DNA from: SAR202 cluster bacterium
Lineage (GTDB): Bacteria > Chloroflexota > Dehalococcoidia > Lucifugimonadales > UBA826
NCBI GenBank assembly: GCA_022447825.1
Contig: JAKUTY010000003.1
Coordinates: 18,263 to 82,262, forward strand
Length of the DNA stretch: 64,000 bases
Direction: 5' to 3'
Shown piece after piece: positions 19,157 to 28,363 of the stretch (positions within the stretch are counted from its first letter, which is position 1; every line of letters starts with the position of its first letter). The position numbers were made by a program, and so were the translations under genes. The notes beneath the pieces were generated by a model, which saw nothing but the letters and a program-made list of their open reading frames with translations, was not told the DNA's origin and ran no database searches.

Positions 19157-20944
19157 TTAACTTGTCTTAGTGTCTGCATTTAAGCTTTCCTGAGGTCTAA
19201 GTTGCAAATCATAAATCTGTTTGTATTTACCATTAAGATTTAACAGTTCTTGATGATTACCCTGCTCTATAATTTCGCCTTCATTCATCACTAAAATTTT
19301 ATCTGCAGAGTGAACTGTACTCAACCGATTAGCTATGACAAATGTTGTTCTTCCTTCCATAACAGATTCCATAGCTTTTTTGATCTGATCTTCTGTATTT
19401 GCGTCAACGCTAGATGTTGAATCATCTAAAATCAAAATAGGGGGGTCTAAGATTACAGCCCTAGCTATAGCCATTCTTTGTCTTTGACCCCCAGACAATG
19501 TAGACCCTCTCTCTCCAACATAAGTCTCATAACCTTCATCTAAAGAGTCAATAAAATCATGCATTTGTGCGATTTTTGCTGCTTGAGTAATCTGATCGTA
19601 TGTTGCGTCTTCTTTACCATATGAAATGTTTTCTTTTAAATCTGTTGTAAACAAAAAAAGATCCTGTTGAACCATACCAATTTGAGATCTTAAATTTTTC
19701 AATTGGAAATTTTTTATATTTTCCCCGTCTATTAATATCTCTCCCTCAGAGGGATCATAAAACCTACACAACAGATTAACTAATGTAGTTTTTCCACTTC
19801 CCGGGCCACCAAGAAGAGCAACAATCTCTCCAGGGTTTACGTTAATAGAAATAGAGTTAAGCGCATTAGAGTGCCCATCGTAACTGAATGAAACATCTTT
19901 GAATGTTACAGATCCATTTACTCTTTCTTTAATAATAGGATTGTTGAGTTCCTGAACATTCGACTTGTAATCCAATACACCAAACATTCTTTCTCCAGCA
20001 GATCCTGCCCGAGCATAAGAATTTACAACCCATCCTGCCATGCGAACTGGCATAGCTAAAATCTGCAAATAAAATATAAATTCTGCCAAATCACCTGGAG
20101 TAAATTCTGATCCTCCAATCACTAATCTACCTCCGTACCAAAGTACAATTGCCATAGACAGCATAAAAGTAAACAACATGAAAGATACGCTTGAAATTCG
20201 CAAGTTTTCAGCTTCTATATATATATCAGCTACTTCTTGATTTTTTGTTTGAAATTTTTCCTGCTCATATTCTTCAGAAGCAAAGGCTTTCACAACCCTT
20301 TGCCCTGCAAAATTTTCTTGCAATATGATACTGAGTTCAGCCATTTTTTCTTGAACTTGTAACCATAATTGTCTCATTTTCAGCCTTACTTTACTTGTAT
20401 AAATAGCTACAACTGGCATAAACGCGACACCAATAAGGCCCAAAATAAGGTTAGAGGAAAGCAATACGTATGCCACTATCACAAACAAAGCTATAAAATA
20501 TGGAGCTCTCACAAGACCCATATTAATAAACATTCGAATATTTTCTACATCAGTAATTGCTCTAGACATTAATGTTCCAGTATGAAACTTGTCATGAAAA
20601 TCAAAACTTTGGTTTTGTACATGGTCATACAACATATTTCTCAAATCATAAGCAACATACTGGGAAATAGTCTCAGCCAAGTGAGTCTGCCAATAAGATA
20701 AAATTCCCCTCACGACACTTAAAGACATAATAATAATGACAGCATACATCAATACTTTTTGATCAACTGGATTCCCCTCAGATAATGGAATAGCTATAGA
20801 GTCAATAGCTTCACCAAAATATTTAGGTAAAACAACATATGCAGCAACAGCACCGGCTGTTGATAAATAAGCAAAAAACAATTTATATTTATGTTGAAAA
20901 GCTATGTAGATTATTCTTAAAATATGTTCCATACCAAATTCCAT
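19157..20944 (-). CDS. ABC exporter half-transporter, first subunit of a heterodimer
   Basis: A 595-residue ABC exporter: six hydrophobic membrane segments (about 20-320), then the ATPase. Walker A is GGPGSGKTT, the signature is canonical LSGGQRQRMAIARA, and Walker B is ILILDDSTSSVD, where Asp replaces the catalytic Glu. This non-catalytic Walker B complements the degenerate signature of the partner encoded 12 bases downstream, as in TM287/288. The first Met is at 20944 and a second, at 20932, is possible. It heads a three-gene minus-strand operon. Substrate unknown. Confidence 0.9.
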   Translation of the reverse strand: MEFGMEHILRIIYIAFQHKYKLFFAYLSTAGAVAAYVVLPKYFGEAIDSIAIPLSEGNPVDQKVLMYAVIIIMSLSVVRGILSYWQTHLAETISQYVAYDLRNMLYDHVQNQSFDFHDKFHTGTLMSRAITDVENIRMFINMGLVRAPYFIALFVIVAYVLLSSNLILGLIGVAFMPVVAIYTSKVRLKMRQLWLQVQEKMAELSIILQENFAGQRVVKAFASEEYEQEKFQTKNQEVADIYIEAENLRISSVSFMLFTFMLSMAIVLWYGGRLVIGGSEFTPGDLAEFIFYLQILAMPVRMAGWVVNSYARAGSAGERMFGVLDYKSNVQELNNPIIKERVNGSVTFKDVSFSYDGHSNALNSISINVNPGEIVALLGGPGSGKTTLVNLLCRFYDPSEGEILIDGENIKNFQLKNLRSQIGMVQQDLFLFTTDLKENISYGKEDATYDQITQAAKIAQMHDFIDSLDEGYETYVGERGSTLSGGQRQRMAIARAVILDPPILILDDSTSSVDANTEDQIKKAMESVMEGRTTFVIANRLSTVHSADKILVMNEGEIIEQGNHQELLNLNGKYKQIYDLQLRPQESLNADTKTS

Positions 20945-20989
20945 GATAATTTGAGTTTATTATTAGCAACAATTCAAATTATTAACAAT

Positions 20990-21017
20990 TTGGATTCTAC
21001 TCCCTGTAGGGTATACA
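20990..21017 (+). promoter_or_regulatory. Possible promoter for the rimI-like gene and rpsB cluster
   Basis: TTGGAT (20990-20995) and TATACA (21012-21017) are separated by 16 bases in the divergent gap between the ABC operon and the acetyltransferase gene. The transcript would have a leader of about 60 bases. The match is moderate. Confidence 0.4.
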
Positions 21018-21083
21018 TTTGCAAGGAGTTTGCATACAAAATTCAAGAATATTTTTTCATATATTAATTAAGGTAATCATAAA

Positions 21084-21623
21084 ATGGATCACTTATATGA
21101 TTTAAAAATACGCTCTATGGAAATTAAAGATATAACTCAAGTATTAGCAATAGAAAAAGATGCATTCCCGAATTTATTTCCTTCCACAAATTTCCGTACA
21201 GAAATCAGCAGAAACATTTCCCAATGTATAGTTGCTGAAATCTCAGAGGACAGATTATTAGATCACTCTGATTTTCAATATCGTGATGGATACACAGGAC
21301 AAAACGATGATGACAGATTTATAGTTGCTTACTCAGTAACTTGGGAAATTGCGGGTGAAAACCATATCATTTCTATAGGAGTCAGGCGTCGGTATCTCAG
21401 GTTAGGAATAGGAATGAAAATGATGCGCTCAATAATTAGTGAAAGTGTTAAAAATACTAACCAATCAATAACTTTAGAAGTTAGACCATCCAATGACGCA
21501 GCTAAAATTTTGTACGAAAAATTAAACTTTCAAGTTGTTGGCAGAAGAAATAAATACTATTCAGACAATTTAGAGGATGCTTTGATCATGACACTAGATT
21601 TACAAAATCAAAATACTAATTAG
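21084..21623 (+). CDS. GNAT acetyltransferase, RimI-like
   Basis: A 179-residue GNAT-fold N-acetyltransferase. The acetyl-CoA binding motif is VRRRYLRLGIGMKMM (R/Q-x-x-G-x-G/A), and NDAAKILYEKLNFQVVGRRNKYY is the conserved C-terminal segment of RimI-type enzymes, which acetylate protein N-termini such as ribosomal S18. A variable insert of about 35 residues (ISEDRLLDHSDFQYRDGYTG) interrupts the front half. It stands just upstream of rpsB, fitting a ribosome-linked role, but the protein substrate is not proved. Confidence 0.8.
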   Translation: MDHLYDLKIRSMEIKDITQVLAIEKDAFPNLFPSTNFRTEISRNISQCIVAEISEDRLLDHSDFQYRDGYTGQNDDDRFIVAYSVTWEIAGENHIISIGVRRRYLRLGIGMKMMRSIISESVKNTNQSITLEVRPSNDAAKILYEKLNFQVVGRRNKYYSDNLEDALIMTLDLQNQNTN

Positions 21624-21703
21624 TTTTACTATATACAATCCTACATGTTACAATTCTTTGGCATTTTTATACCTAAAAACAAATATGAGGAAAGGTAAAC
21701 TTT

Positions 21704-22633
21704 ATGGTTCAAGTGGTGAACGACTCAGAAGAACAAGAAGATTCTCAAAAAATCACAATGAAATCTCTTTTAGAAGCAGGAGTCCATTTTGGGCATCAAA
21801 AAAAATTTTGGAACCCCAAAATGCAAAAATATATTTTCACTCACAGAAATGGTGTTCATATTATCGACCTACAACAAAGTATTGGTATGATTGAAGACGC
21901 CGCCAACTTTTTATCTCAAGTTGCTTTTGAGGGTAAAAAAATACTTATGGTAGGAACTAAAAAACAAGCCCAAGACGTAATAATTAATGAAGCAGAGCGT
22001 AGCTCTTCTATGTACATATCTAACCGATGGTTAGGTGGAACTTTAACTAATTTCCAGACGATCAAAAAAAGAATTGCCCATTTAATTTCTTTAGAAACTC
22101 AAAGAGAAAATGGCGACTTTGAAGTATTAACAAAAAGAGAGTCATTAAAAATAGATGAAAAAATAGATAAATTGAATCGTAACTTGGCTGGAATCAAAAA
22201 TATGGAAGAAATGCCAGGGGCAATTTTTATCATTGATGTTGCTAAAGAAGAAATTGCAGTCACAGAATCTATAAAAGTAGGAATTCCTATTGTTGCTTTA
22301 GTAGATTCAGATTCCAATCCCGAATTAGTAGATTATCCCATGCCAGGAAACGATGATGCTATTAGAGCTATTCGGTTGATCACATCTAGAATGGCGGATG
22401 CGATAATCGAAGGAAGGACTCGCAGAGAATCTTCTGACAATGATTTCGTTCAATCAATTGACTCACCAAAAAGAATGGTCACATACTCAACTTCTACTGA
22501 AGAAGAGCTAGAATTGGAAACCGAAACTCCATCTGATGAAGAAGTTCCTATAGAAGCCAAAGTTTCCTCTGATGAATCTATTGAAACAAATGAAACTGAA
22601 ACTAAAGACACTGAAGAACCAGAAAAAAATTAA
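21704..22633 (+). CDS. rpsB: 30S ribosomal protein S2
   Basis: A 309-residue S2. ITMKSLLEAGVHFGHQKKFWNPKMQKYIFTHRNGVHIIDLQ and FLSQVAFEGKKILMVGTKKQAQ are diagnostic. GNDDAIRAIRLITSRMADAIIEGR ends the conserved core near residue 245. The last 60 or so residues are a Glu/Thr/Ser-rich acidic tail, longer than in most S2 proteins (230-260 residues). GAGGAAAGG precedes the ATG at 21704. It heads the usual rpsB-tsf-pyrH-frr series. Confidence 0.96.
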   Translation: MVQVVNDSEEQEDSQKITMKSLLEAGVHFGHQKKFWNPKMQKYIFTHRNGVHIIDLQQSIGMIEDAANFLSQVAFEGKKILMVGTKKQAQDVIINEAERSSSMYISNRWLGGTLTNFQTIKKRIAHLISLETQRENGDFEVLTKRESLKIDEKIDKLNRNLAGIKNMEEMPGAIFIIDVAKEEIAVTESIKVGIPIVALVDSDSNPELVDYPMPGNDDAIRAIRLITSRMADAIIEGRTRRESSDNDFVQSIDSPKRMVTYSTSTEEELELETETPSDEEVPIEAKVSSDESIETNETETKDTEEPEKN

Positions 22634-22650
22634 TAATTATCAGGTGCAAA

Positions 22651-23154
22651 TTGGAAATAGATACCAAAATAATAAAAGAATTACGCGAAAAAACTAGTGC
22701 TGGAATCATGGATTGTAAAAAAGCCCTTGAAGAGTCCGGCGGTGACGTTGCTCAAGCCGAATCTCTATTAAGATCGAAAGGAATTGCATCCGCTGCAAAA
22801 AAGGCTGAAAGAGATACTGACCAAGGGGTGATAGCAACATACATTCATAGCGGTGGAAGAATTGGATCAATGGTTGAAGTAAACTGTGAAACTGATTTTG
22901 TTGCGAGAACTGATGATTTTTCTAAACTTACTCACGATATAGCTATGAAAATCGCTGCAATGGCTCCAAAGTTTGTAAGTGCCCAAGATATGCCTGAAGA
23001 TTCAGAAGATAAGGCTGAGGAAGTCTGTTTACTTTCACAATCATTTATTAAAGATCCTTCAAAAAGCATCCAAGACTTAATCAATGAAACAGTTGGTAAA
23101 CTAGGCGAAAATATACGTGTTAGAAGATTTGAACGATTTTCTTTAGGCGAATAA
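22651..23154 (+). CDS. tsf: Elongation factor Ts
   Basis: A short EF-Ts of 167 residues, the nucleotide exchange factor for EF-Tu. The N-terminal UBA-like domain (KELREKTSAGIMDCKKALEESGGDVAQAESLLRSKG) is clear. VEVNCETDFVARTDDF belongs to the core, and VGKLGENIRVRRFERF is the C-terminal signature. As in other short forms (about 165-200 residues) one core subdomain is reduced. The start is TTG at 22651, chosen because the protein then begins exactly at the usual MEI-KELREKT. Confidence 0.94.
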   Translation: MEIDTKIIKELREKTSAGIMDCKKALEESGGDVAQAESLLRSKGIASAAKKAERDTDQGVIATYIHSGGRIGSMVEVNCETDFVARTDDFSKLTHDIAMKIAAMAPKFVSAQDMPEDSEDKAEEVCLLSQSFIKDPSKSIQDLINETVGKLGENIRVRRFERFSLGE

Positions 23155-23157
23155 TCT

Positions 23158-23880
23158 ATGCCATCAAATAAATTTAAAAGAATCCTCTTAAAAGTGAGTG
23201 GAGAATCTTTAAAAGGATCTAAAACTCACGGTGTAGATCCGGATTCTTTAGACTTTATGGCAGAAGAAATAAAATCTATTACCTCAATAGGTGTAGAACT
23301 TGCAATAGTAGTGGGTGGTGGAAATATTTGGCGTGGTTCAGAAGCTGAAATTGAAGGAATGGAAAGAGCTACTGCTGACTATGCTGGAATGTTAGCTACG
23401 GTAATAAGCGCATTGGCATTACAAGATTCACTTGAAAGAAAACACAATCTAGACACTCGTACTATGAGTGCAGTGAACATACAGCAAATGGCTGAACCTT
23501 ACATAAGAAGAAGAGCTATTAGACATTTGGAAAAAGGTAGAATTGTTTTATTTGCTGCTGGAACAGGAAACCCCTTTATGACTACTGATACCGGCTCTGC
23601 ACTTAGGGCATTAGAAATTAGTGCAGACGCTCTACTGATGGCAAAAAATGAAGTGGACGGTATTTATGACACAGACCCTAACAAAAATTCTGAAGCTAAC
23701 AAATTTGAACAAATAACATATTTAGATGCAATCTCAAAAAGATTAAAAGTAATGGACAGTACGGCCCTATCACTATGTATGGAACATGAAATTCCAGTAA
23801 TAGTTTTTGATCTATTCACAAAAGGAAATTTATTTAAAATAGTGAATGGAGATCAAATTGGTACTCTAGTTCATTCTTAA
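23158..23880 (+). CDS. pyrH: Uridylate kinase
   Basis: A 240-residue hexameric UMP kinase of the amino acid kinase fold, making UDP from [17 protein letters not shown] starts the fold. [10 protein letters not shown] is the UMP/ATP loop. [21 protein letters not shown] and [20 protein letters not shown] are family signatures. Length is standard. It sits 3 bases after tsf and 14 before frr, in the conserved translation/cell-envelope cluster. Confidence 0.96.
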   Translation: MPSNKFKRILLKVSGESLKGSKTHGVDPDSLDFMAEEIKSITSIGVELAIVVGGGNIWRGSEAEIEGMERATADYAGMLATVISALALQDSLERKHNLDTRTMSAVNIQQMAEPYIRRRAIRHLEKGRIVLFAAGTGNPFMTTDTGSALRALEISADALLMAKNEVDGIYDTDPNKNSEANKFEQITYLDAISKRLKVMDSTALSLCMEHEIPVIVFDLFTKGNLFKIVNGDQIGTLVHS

Positions 23881-23894
23881 AAGGGAGAAAAAGC

Positions 23895-24458
23895 ATGGAT
23901 GAAACCAATCAGATTTTTGAAAATACTAAACAAAGAATGCAAAAGAGTATAGATGCTCTCGTTAAAGACCTTTCTTCAGTACGAACTGGGCGCGCATCTA
24001 CTGGACTGGTTGAGAATATAAATGTTGATTATTATGGAACTCCCACACCTATTAATCAGCTTTCATCAATCTCTATACCTGAAGCTCGATTAATCACAAT
24101 ACAACCTTGGGATCAAAACGCACTAATAGAGATAGAAAAGGCTTTATCTCAATCTGATCTAGGATTTAACCCAACCAATGATGGAGAAATGATTAGGATC
24201 AATGTCCCTGCTCTTACTGAAGAAAGAAGAAAAGAAATGGTCAAATCAGTAGGAGGGATTAGCGAGAATACAAATGTATCATTGAGAAATATTCGGAGAG
24301 ATAGTTTAGAGAAATTAAGAGATCTAGAAAAAGACAAAGCTATATCTCAAGATGAATCTAAAAAAGCACAGCAAGATCTTCAAAAAATCACTGACGATTT
24401 TACTAACAAAGTCGATACTCTCAAAAAAGATAAAGAAAAAGAACTTTTGCAAATTTAA
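23895..24458 (+). CDS. frr: Ribosome recycling factor
   Basis: A 187-residue RRF, which with EF-G splits post-termination ribosomes. KRMQKSIDALVKDLSSVRTGRAS is the family N-terminus. The conserved LNQLSSISIPEARLITIQPWD and NPTNDGEMIRINVPALTEERRKEMVK segments follow, and the long C-terminal helix is highly charged. Length is standard (about 185). AAAAGGGAG is present ahead of the ATG. uppS follows after 28 bases. Confidence 0.96.
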   Translation: MDETNQIFENTKQRMQKSIDALVKDLSSVRTGRASTGLVENINVDYYGTPTPINQLSSISIPEARLITIQPWDQNALIEIEKALSQSDLGFNPTNDGEMIRINVPALTEERRKEMVKSVGGISENTNVSLRNIRRDSLEKLRDLEKDKAISQDESKKAQQDLQKITDDFTNKVDTLKKDKEKELLQI

Positions 24459-24486
24459 ACACATTTATAGTTATGAAAGGTATTTC

Positions 24487-25188
24487 ATGACCTCAGAAAG
24501 CATTCACCCCATATCACATATAGCCATCATCATGGACGGGAATGGAAGATGGGCATCTATCAATGGTTTATCTAGGAATAAAGGTCATGAAAAAGGGACT
24601 GAAAATATCCAGTCAATCGTACAAAGAGTTTCAGAATTAAAAATCAAATTCCTTACCATTTTTGCCTTCTCTACCGAAAACTGGAATCGACCAAAACTAG
24701 AAGTCTCAACTTTAATGAACCTATTATTTGATTCAATCAATAAACAATTGGATTATTTAATATCTGAAAATATAAGAGTTATACATTTAGGAGAAAAATC
24801 ATCCCTTCCTTCTCACCTACAAAAAGCTATCTATAAATGTGAACAGGCTACAAAAAACAACACAGGGCTAACATTAAACGTAGCATTAAATTATGGAGGA
24901 AGAACTGAAATATTAAACTCAATAATAAAAATTCTTTCTACCAACCCATCTCCTAATCAAATCACTTTCAAGAATATCGAGGAAAATTTATATACTTCTG
25001 GAATCCCAGACCCTGACCTAATAATTAGAACCGGTGGAGAAAAAAGAATTAGTAATTTTCTATTATGGCAATCTGCTTATTCAGAATATTTTTTTTCAGA
25101 TCTTTTATGGCCTGATTTCACCTCGAAAGACTTAGACAATGCAATAGATACTTATTTTTCAAGACAACGAAGATTTGGCAAAGTTTAA
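24487..25188 (+). CDS. uppS: Undecaprenyl diphosphate synthase (cis-prenyltransferase)
   Basis: A 233-residue cis-prenyltransferase that condenses isopentenyl units to the C55 carrier for peptidoglycan. IAIIMDGNGRWAS contains the catalytic Asp. GHEKGTENI, FAFSTENWNRP and the C-terminal PDPDLIIRTGGEKRISNFLLWQSAYSE motif are all present. An open frame extends upstream into frr, but ATG 24487 has AAAGG at 24475-24480 region and gives the usual N-terminus, so it is chosen. It uses products of the dxr/ispG pathway encoded in this same cluster. Confidence 0.95.
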   Translation: MTSESIHPISHIAIIMDGNGRWASINGLSRNKGHEKGTENIQSIVQRVSELKIKFLTIFAFSTENWNRPKLEVSTLMNLLFDSINKQLDYLISENIRVIHLGEKSSLPSHLQKAIYKCEQATKNNTGLTLNVALNYGGRTEILNSIIKILSTNPSPNQITFKNIEENLYTSGIPDPDLIIRTGGEKRISNFLLWQSAYSEYFFSDLLWPDFTSKDLDNAIDTYFSRQRRFGKV

Positions 25189-25202
25189 ACAAAGGACAAA
25201 GT

Positions 25203-26045
25203 ATGAAATCTAGATTGACGATTTCTGCAATAGGTATACCAATAATTCTATCTTTTGTTTGGTATGGTGGATTACCTTTCGCAATTGCTCTTTCTGTTGT
25301 GGCCGGCTTGGGAAGTTGGGAAATATCTAGAATGGTGGTGCACAAAAATTATTATTCTAAACCTAAGTTTTGTTTTATTTTTTCATTTTCTATTATGCTA
25401 GGAATTTACTTTTTGATAAAGTCGTCTAATCACGAAAATTTAATCGGTATTTTTCTACTATTTTTTTATGTCATTTCTATTATATGGTTATCTTCAGGGC
25501 TTCAGAAAAAACATTCTTTATTTAACATTTTTTTAGGCATTTTTTCTCCCGTTTTTGTTGTTTCATCACTAATGGCTTTTGCATTTTTAATCTGGAATCT
25601 GCCCTCAGGAAAACAATGGATCATAATACTTTTGTTTTCTACTTGGGCGATTGATTCTGGTTCATTTATGATTGGTAAATTAATTGGAAAAACTCCATTT
25701 TTCCCCAAAGTAAGCCCTAACAAAACTTTAGAGGGAGCTTTAGGAGGGTATTTTTTCGGAATTATCACAACAATAGCAGGTATTTATTTTTTAATTCAAA
25801 ATCATCAAACATTCATGATACAAAATTCAATTTATTTCCAATTATTATTAATGATATTTTTAGGAATTCTTCTTACAATTAGTAGTCAAATTGGCGATCT
25901 ATTAGCTTCAACAATTAAAAGGAAAGCTAACTTCAATAATTCAAGTGGATTGATGCAGGATCACGGTGGCGTTTTAGATAGGATAGATTCAATTGAATTG
26001 AATCTAGTCGTATTGTATTATTTTGTGACATGGATGGTCATATAA
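25203..26045 (+). CDS. cdsA: Phosphatidate cytidylyltransferase
   Basis: A 280-residue membrane protein with about eight hydrophobic segments that makes CDP-diacylglycerol for phospholipid synthesis. The C-terminal signature region is DLLASTIKRKANFNNSSGLMQDHGGVLDRIDS. It keeps HGGVLDRID, but the usual K-D before it is replaced by N-N and the P-G of P-G-H-G-G by Q-D, a mild departure. SPNKTLEGALGGYFFG is present. Length is typical (260-285). The last 16 bases overlap the start of dxr. Confidence 0.92.
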   Translation: MKSRLTISAIGIPIILSFVWYGGLPFAIALSVVAGLGSWEISRMVVHKNYYSKPKFCFIFSFSIMLGIYFLIKSSNHENLIGIFLLFFYVISIIWLSSGLQKKHSLFNIFLGIFSPVFVVSSLMAFAFLIWNLPSGKQWIIILLFSTWAIDSGSFMIGKLIGKTPFFPKVSPNKTLEGALGGYFFGIITTIAGIYFLIQNHQTFMIQNSIYFQLLLMIFLGILLTISSQIGDLLASTIKRKANFNNSSGLMQDHGGVLDRIDSIELNLVVLYYFVTWMVI

Positions 26046-27169
26046 AAGGCATTACAATCTTAGGTTCCACTGGATCAGTGGGCACTCAAGCTATTGAGGT
26101 AGTTAAACAATTCCCTGATAAGCTCAAAATCATTGGCTTAGCTGCAAAATCTAGCCACGCCAAACTGTTTCAGCAAATTCAAGAAATTTCACCTCTAATG
26201 GCTTCGTGGGATAAAACTCAAAATTCAAAAACTGATATGACTCAATATCAAAACTTATATTCAGAAATCTCTGATATGTGTACTAACAACAATGTTGACA
26301 TTGTGTTAACCGCCACTACTGGCATCACAGCTATTCACCCAACAATTCAAGCTATAAAATCAGGAAAGAATATAGCCCTCGCTAACAAAGAAAGCATAAT
26401 AATAGCAGGAGAGCAAATTATCTCAGAAGCTAAAAAACATTCTGTAGAAATATTGCCTGTAGACAGTGAACCAAATGCTATTTGGCAATGTATTCAAGGT
26501 GAAAAATCTGAAATCAACAGAGTATTTATTACATCTTCTGGGGGATCGTTAAGATCAAAAAACTTGGACACTTTAGGAAATTCAACAATAGAAGAAACTA
26601 TGAAACATCCAAATTGGGCTATGGGACCAAAAATCACTGTAGATTCTGCTACTTTAATGAATAAAGTATTTGAGGTGATAGAAGCAAAATGGTTATTTGA
26701 TATTCCATGGGAAAAAATAGACGTAATAGTTCATAATCAAAGTAAAATACATTCTATGGTTGAATTTGTAGATGGATCTATCAAAGCTCAAATAGGACCT
26801 TCTGATATGAAGTCACCTATACAGTACGCATTGTTATACCCTGACAGATTTAAAAACCCATCTATTAACCAATTTAATCCTTTAGAAAATAAAAATCTTA
26901 CATTTGAAGAAATTGACCCCCGCAGATACCCATGCTTTGAACTGGGAATTGAAACTGCAAAAAAAGGAAATACTTGGCCAGCTGTTCTATGCGGGGCTGA
27001 CGAAGGTGCTGTTGAATTATTTCTTAGAGGTAAAATAAAATTTTCTGGAATTTTCACAATATTAAATCAAGTCATCAAAAATCATATCCCCATACAATCT
27101 CCTTCTCTGTCAGATATGATGGCGACTTTTCAAAATTCCTATACTGAAGCAATCAATTCAAAAGTGTAA
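26030..27169 (+). CDS. dxr: 1-deoxy-D-xylulose 5-phosphate reductoisomerase
   Basis: A 379-residue NADPH enzyme that makes MEP, the first committed step of non-mevalonate isoprenoid synthesis. ITILGSTGSVGTQAIEVV binds NADPH. ALANKESIIIAG and VDSEPNAIWQC form the metal and substrate site; the latter has Pro-Asn where many enzymes have His-Ser. HPNWAMGPKITVDSATLMNK is diagnostic. Length is normal. The start overlaps cdsA by 16 bases, suggesting coupling. ispG lies two genes on, and ispD/ispF are at 42 kb. Confidence 0.95.
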   Translation: MDGHIKGITILGSTGSVGTQAIEVVKQFPDKLKIIGLAAKSSHAKLFQQIQEISPLMASWDKTQNSKTDMTQYQNLYSEISDMCTNNNVDIVLTATTGITAIHPTIQAIKSGKNIALANKESIIIAGEQIISEAKKHSVEILPVDSEPNAIWQCIQGEKSEINRVFITSSGGSLRSKNLDTLGNSTIEETMKHPNWAMGPKITVDSATLMNKVFEVIEAKWLFDIPWEKIDVIVHNQSKIHSMVEFVDGSIKAQIGPSDMKSPIQYALLYPDRFKNPSINQFNPLENKNLTFEEIDPRRYPCFELGIETAKKGNTWPAVLCGADEGAVELFLRGKIKFSGIFTILNQVIKNHIPIQSPSLSDMMATFQNSYTEAINSKV

Positions 27170-27171
27170 TT

Positions 27172-28362
27172 ATGTTTTCTATACCAACTTGGCTACTTGT
27201 GATTCCAATTCTTGGATTTTTAGTACTGATTCATGAATTAGGTCATTTTATTACTGCCAAGAAATTTGGAATAACTGTAACTGAATTCGGATTTGGATTT
27301 CCTCCTAAAATTTTCAGTATTAAAAAGGGCGAAACTGAATATTCTATAAATTTAATTCCTTTAGGTGGTTTCGTGAGGATGGTAGGAGAAGAAGATCCAA
27401 CTGACCCCAAAAGTTTTGCAAGACAGTCAGGAATTAAAAGAGGAATAGTTTTGGTAGCTGGTTCTTTTGTAAACCTAATTTTGCCTGTGATAATTTTTAC
27501 AATTCTTTTAATTCTTCCTCACGACACAGTAAACGGAGATATTGTCATTTCATCCATTGCTCCCGGTTCTCCGGCTAAATTAGCTGGGTTAAAACCTGGG
27601 GACACAATTACCTCTGTCAACAATACACAAATCAACTCTACACAAGACCTGATATCTAAAATATCTAAAAATTTAGGTAAAAATACAGAATTCACAATCA
27701 AAAGAGCGAATCAAATTGCAGGATTTTCCGGGTCTGCTGAATTCGCTAGTTTAGAATTAATCCAACTAACACCTAGGCAATCCCCTCCAAAATTAAAAGT
27801 TGTCGATACCGTTTCTGACCCTAAATCAGAAATTTCAATCAATGATGCTCAAGTTTATATTAGCTCATTAAAACTTGGAGACGTAATGACCCAAGGAGCT
27901 ATGGGAATATTAATTTCAACACAAAATCCAAAAACCACTAAAACCTCTTTACCAATTTGGGAAGCTGTCCCATCTTCAATAAATAAAGTGTTCGAAATAT
28001 TCACCTTAACTTTTAGTGGAATAAAAACCATGATTTCTAACGGAGAAAACCCTGGGTTTACCGGACCTATAGGAATTGCACAAGTAACAGGAGAAGTTGC
28101 TAAAATAGGGGTAAGGCCAATTTTCGAGCTTATAGCTCTTTTAAGTATCAGTTTAGGGATATTAAACTTACTACCTATTCCTGCGCTAGATGGTGGGCGA
28201 TTACTTTTTGTAATCATAGAAAAAGTACGTAGAGGTAAAAAAATTTCTCCAGAAAAAGAAGGGCTCATACACTTAATCGGATTTGCGGTTTTAATAGGAC
28301 TAGTGTTGATTATGAGTTATTTTGACATCATAAGATTAATTTCAGGATCAAGCATACTTTAA
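27172..28362 (+). CDS. rseP: Site-2 protease, RseP family
   Basis: A 396-residue intramembrane zinc metalloprotease that cuts membrane-bound regulators such as anti-sigma factors. HELGH is at 21-25 inside the first membrane segment. GFGFPPKIFSIKKGETEYSINLIPLGGFVRMVGEEDP follows. A PDZ domain is around residues 120-200 (SIAPGSPAKLAGLKPGDTITSVN). LLPIPALDGGRLL supplies the third metal ligand. Length is typical of RseP/MlaZ forms with one PDZ (350-450). It is two bases after dxr, the usual order. Confidence 0.93.
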   Translation: MFSIPTWLLVIPILGFLVLIHELGHFITAKKFGITVTEFGFGFPPKIFSIKKGETEYSINLIPLGGFVRMVGEEDPTDPKSFARQSGIKRGIVLVAGSFVNLILPVIIFTILLILPHDTVNGDIVISSIAPGSPAKLAGLKPGDTITSVNNTQINSTQDLISKISKNLGKNTEFTIKRANQIAGFSGSAEFASLELIQLTPRQSPPKLKVVDTVSDPKSEISINDAQVYISSLKLGDVMTQGAMGILISTQNPKTTKTSLPIWEAVPSSINKVFEIFTLTFSGIKTMISNGENPGFTGPIGIAQVTGEVAKIGVRPIFELIALLSISLGILNLLPIPALDGGRLLFVIIEKVRRGKKISPEKEGLIHLIGFAVLIGLVLIMSYFDIIRLISGSSIL

Positions 28363-28363
28363 A

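Noticed and set aside
21658..21894. Open frame overlapping the start of rpsB
   Set aside because: It is in a different frame from the conserved S2 protein and has no ribosome binding site of its own.
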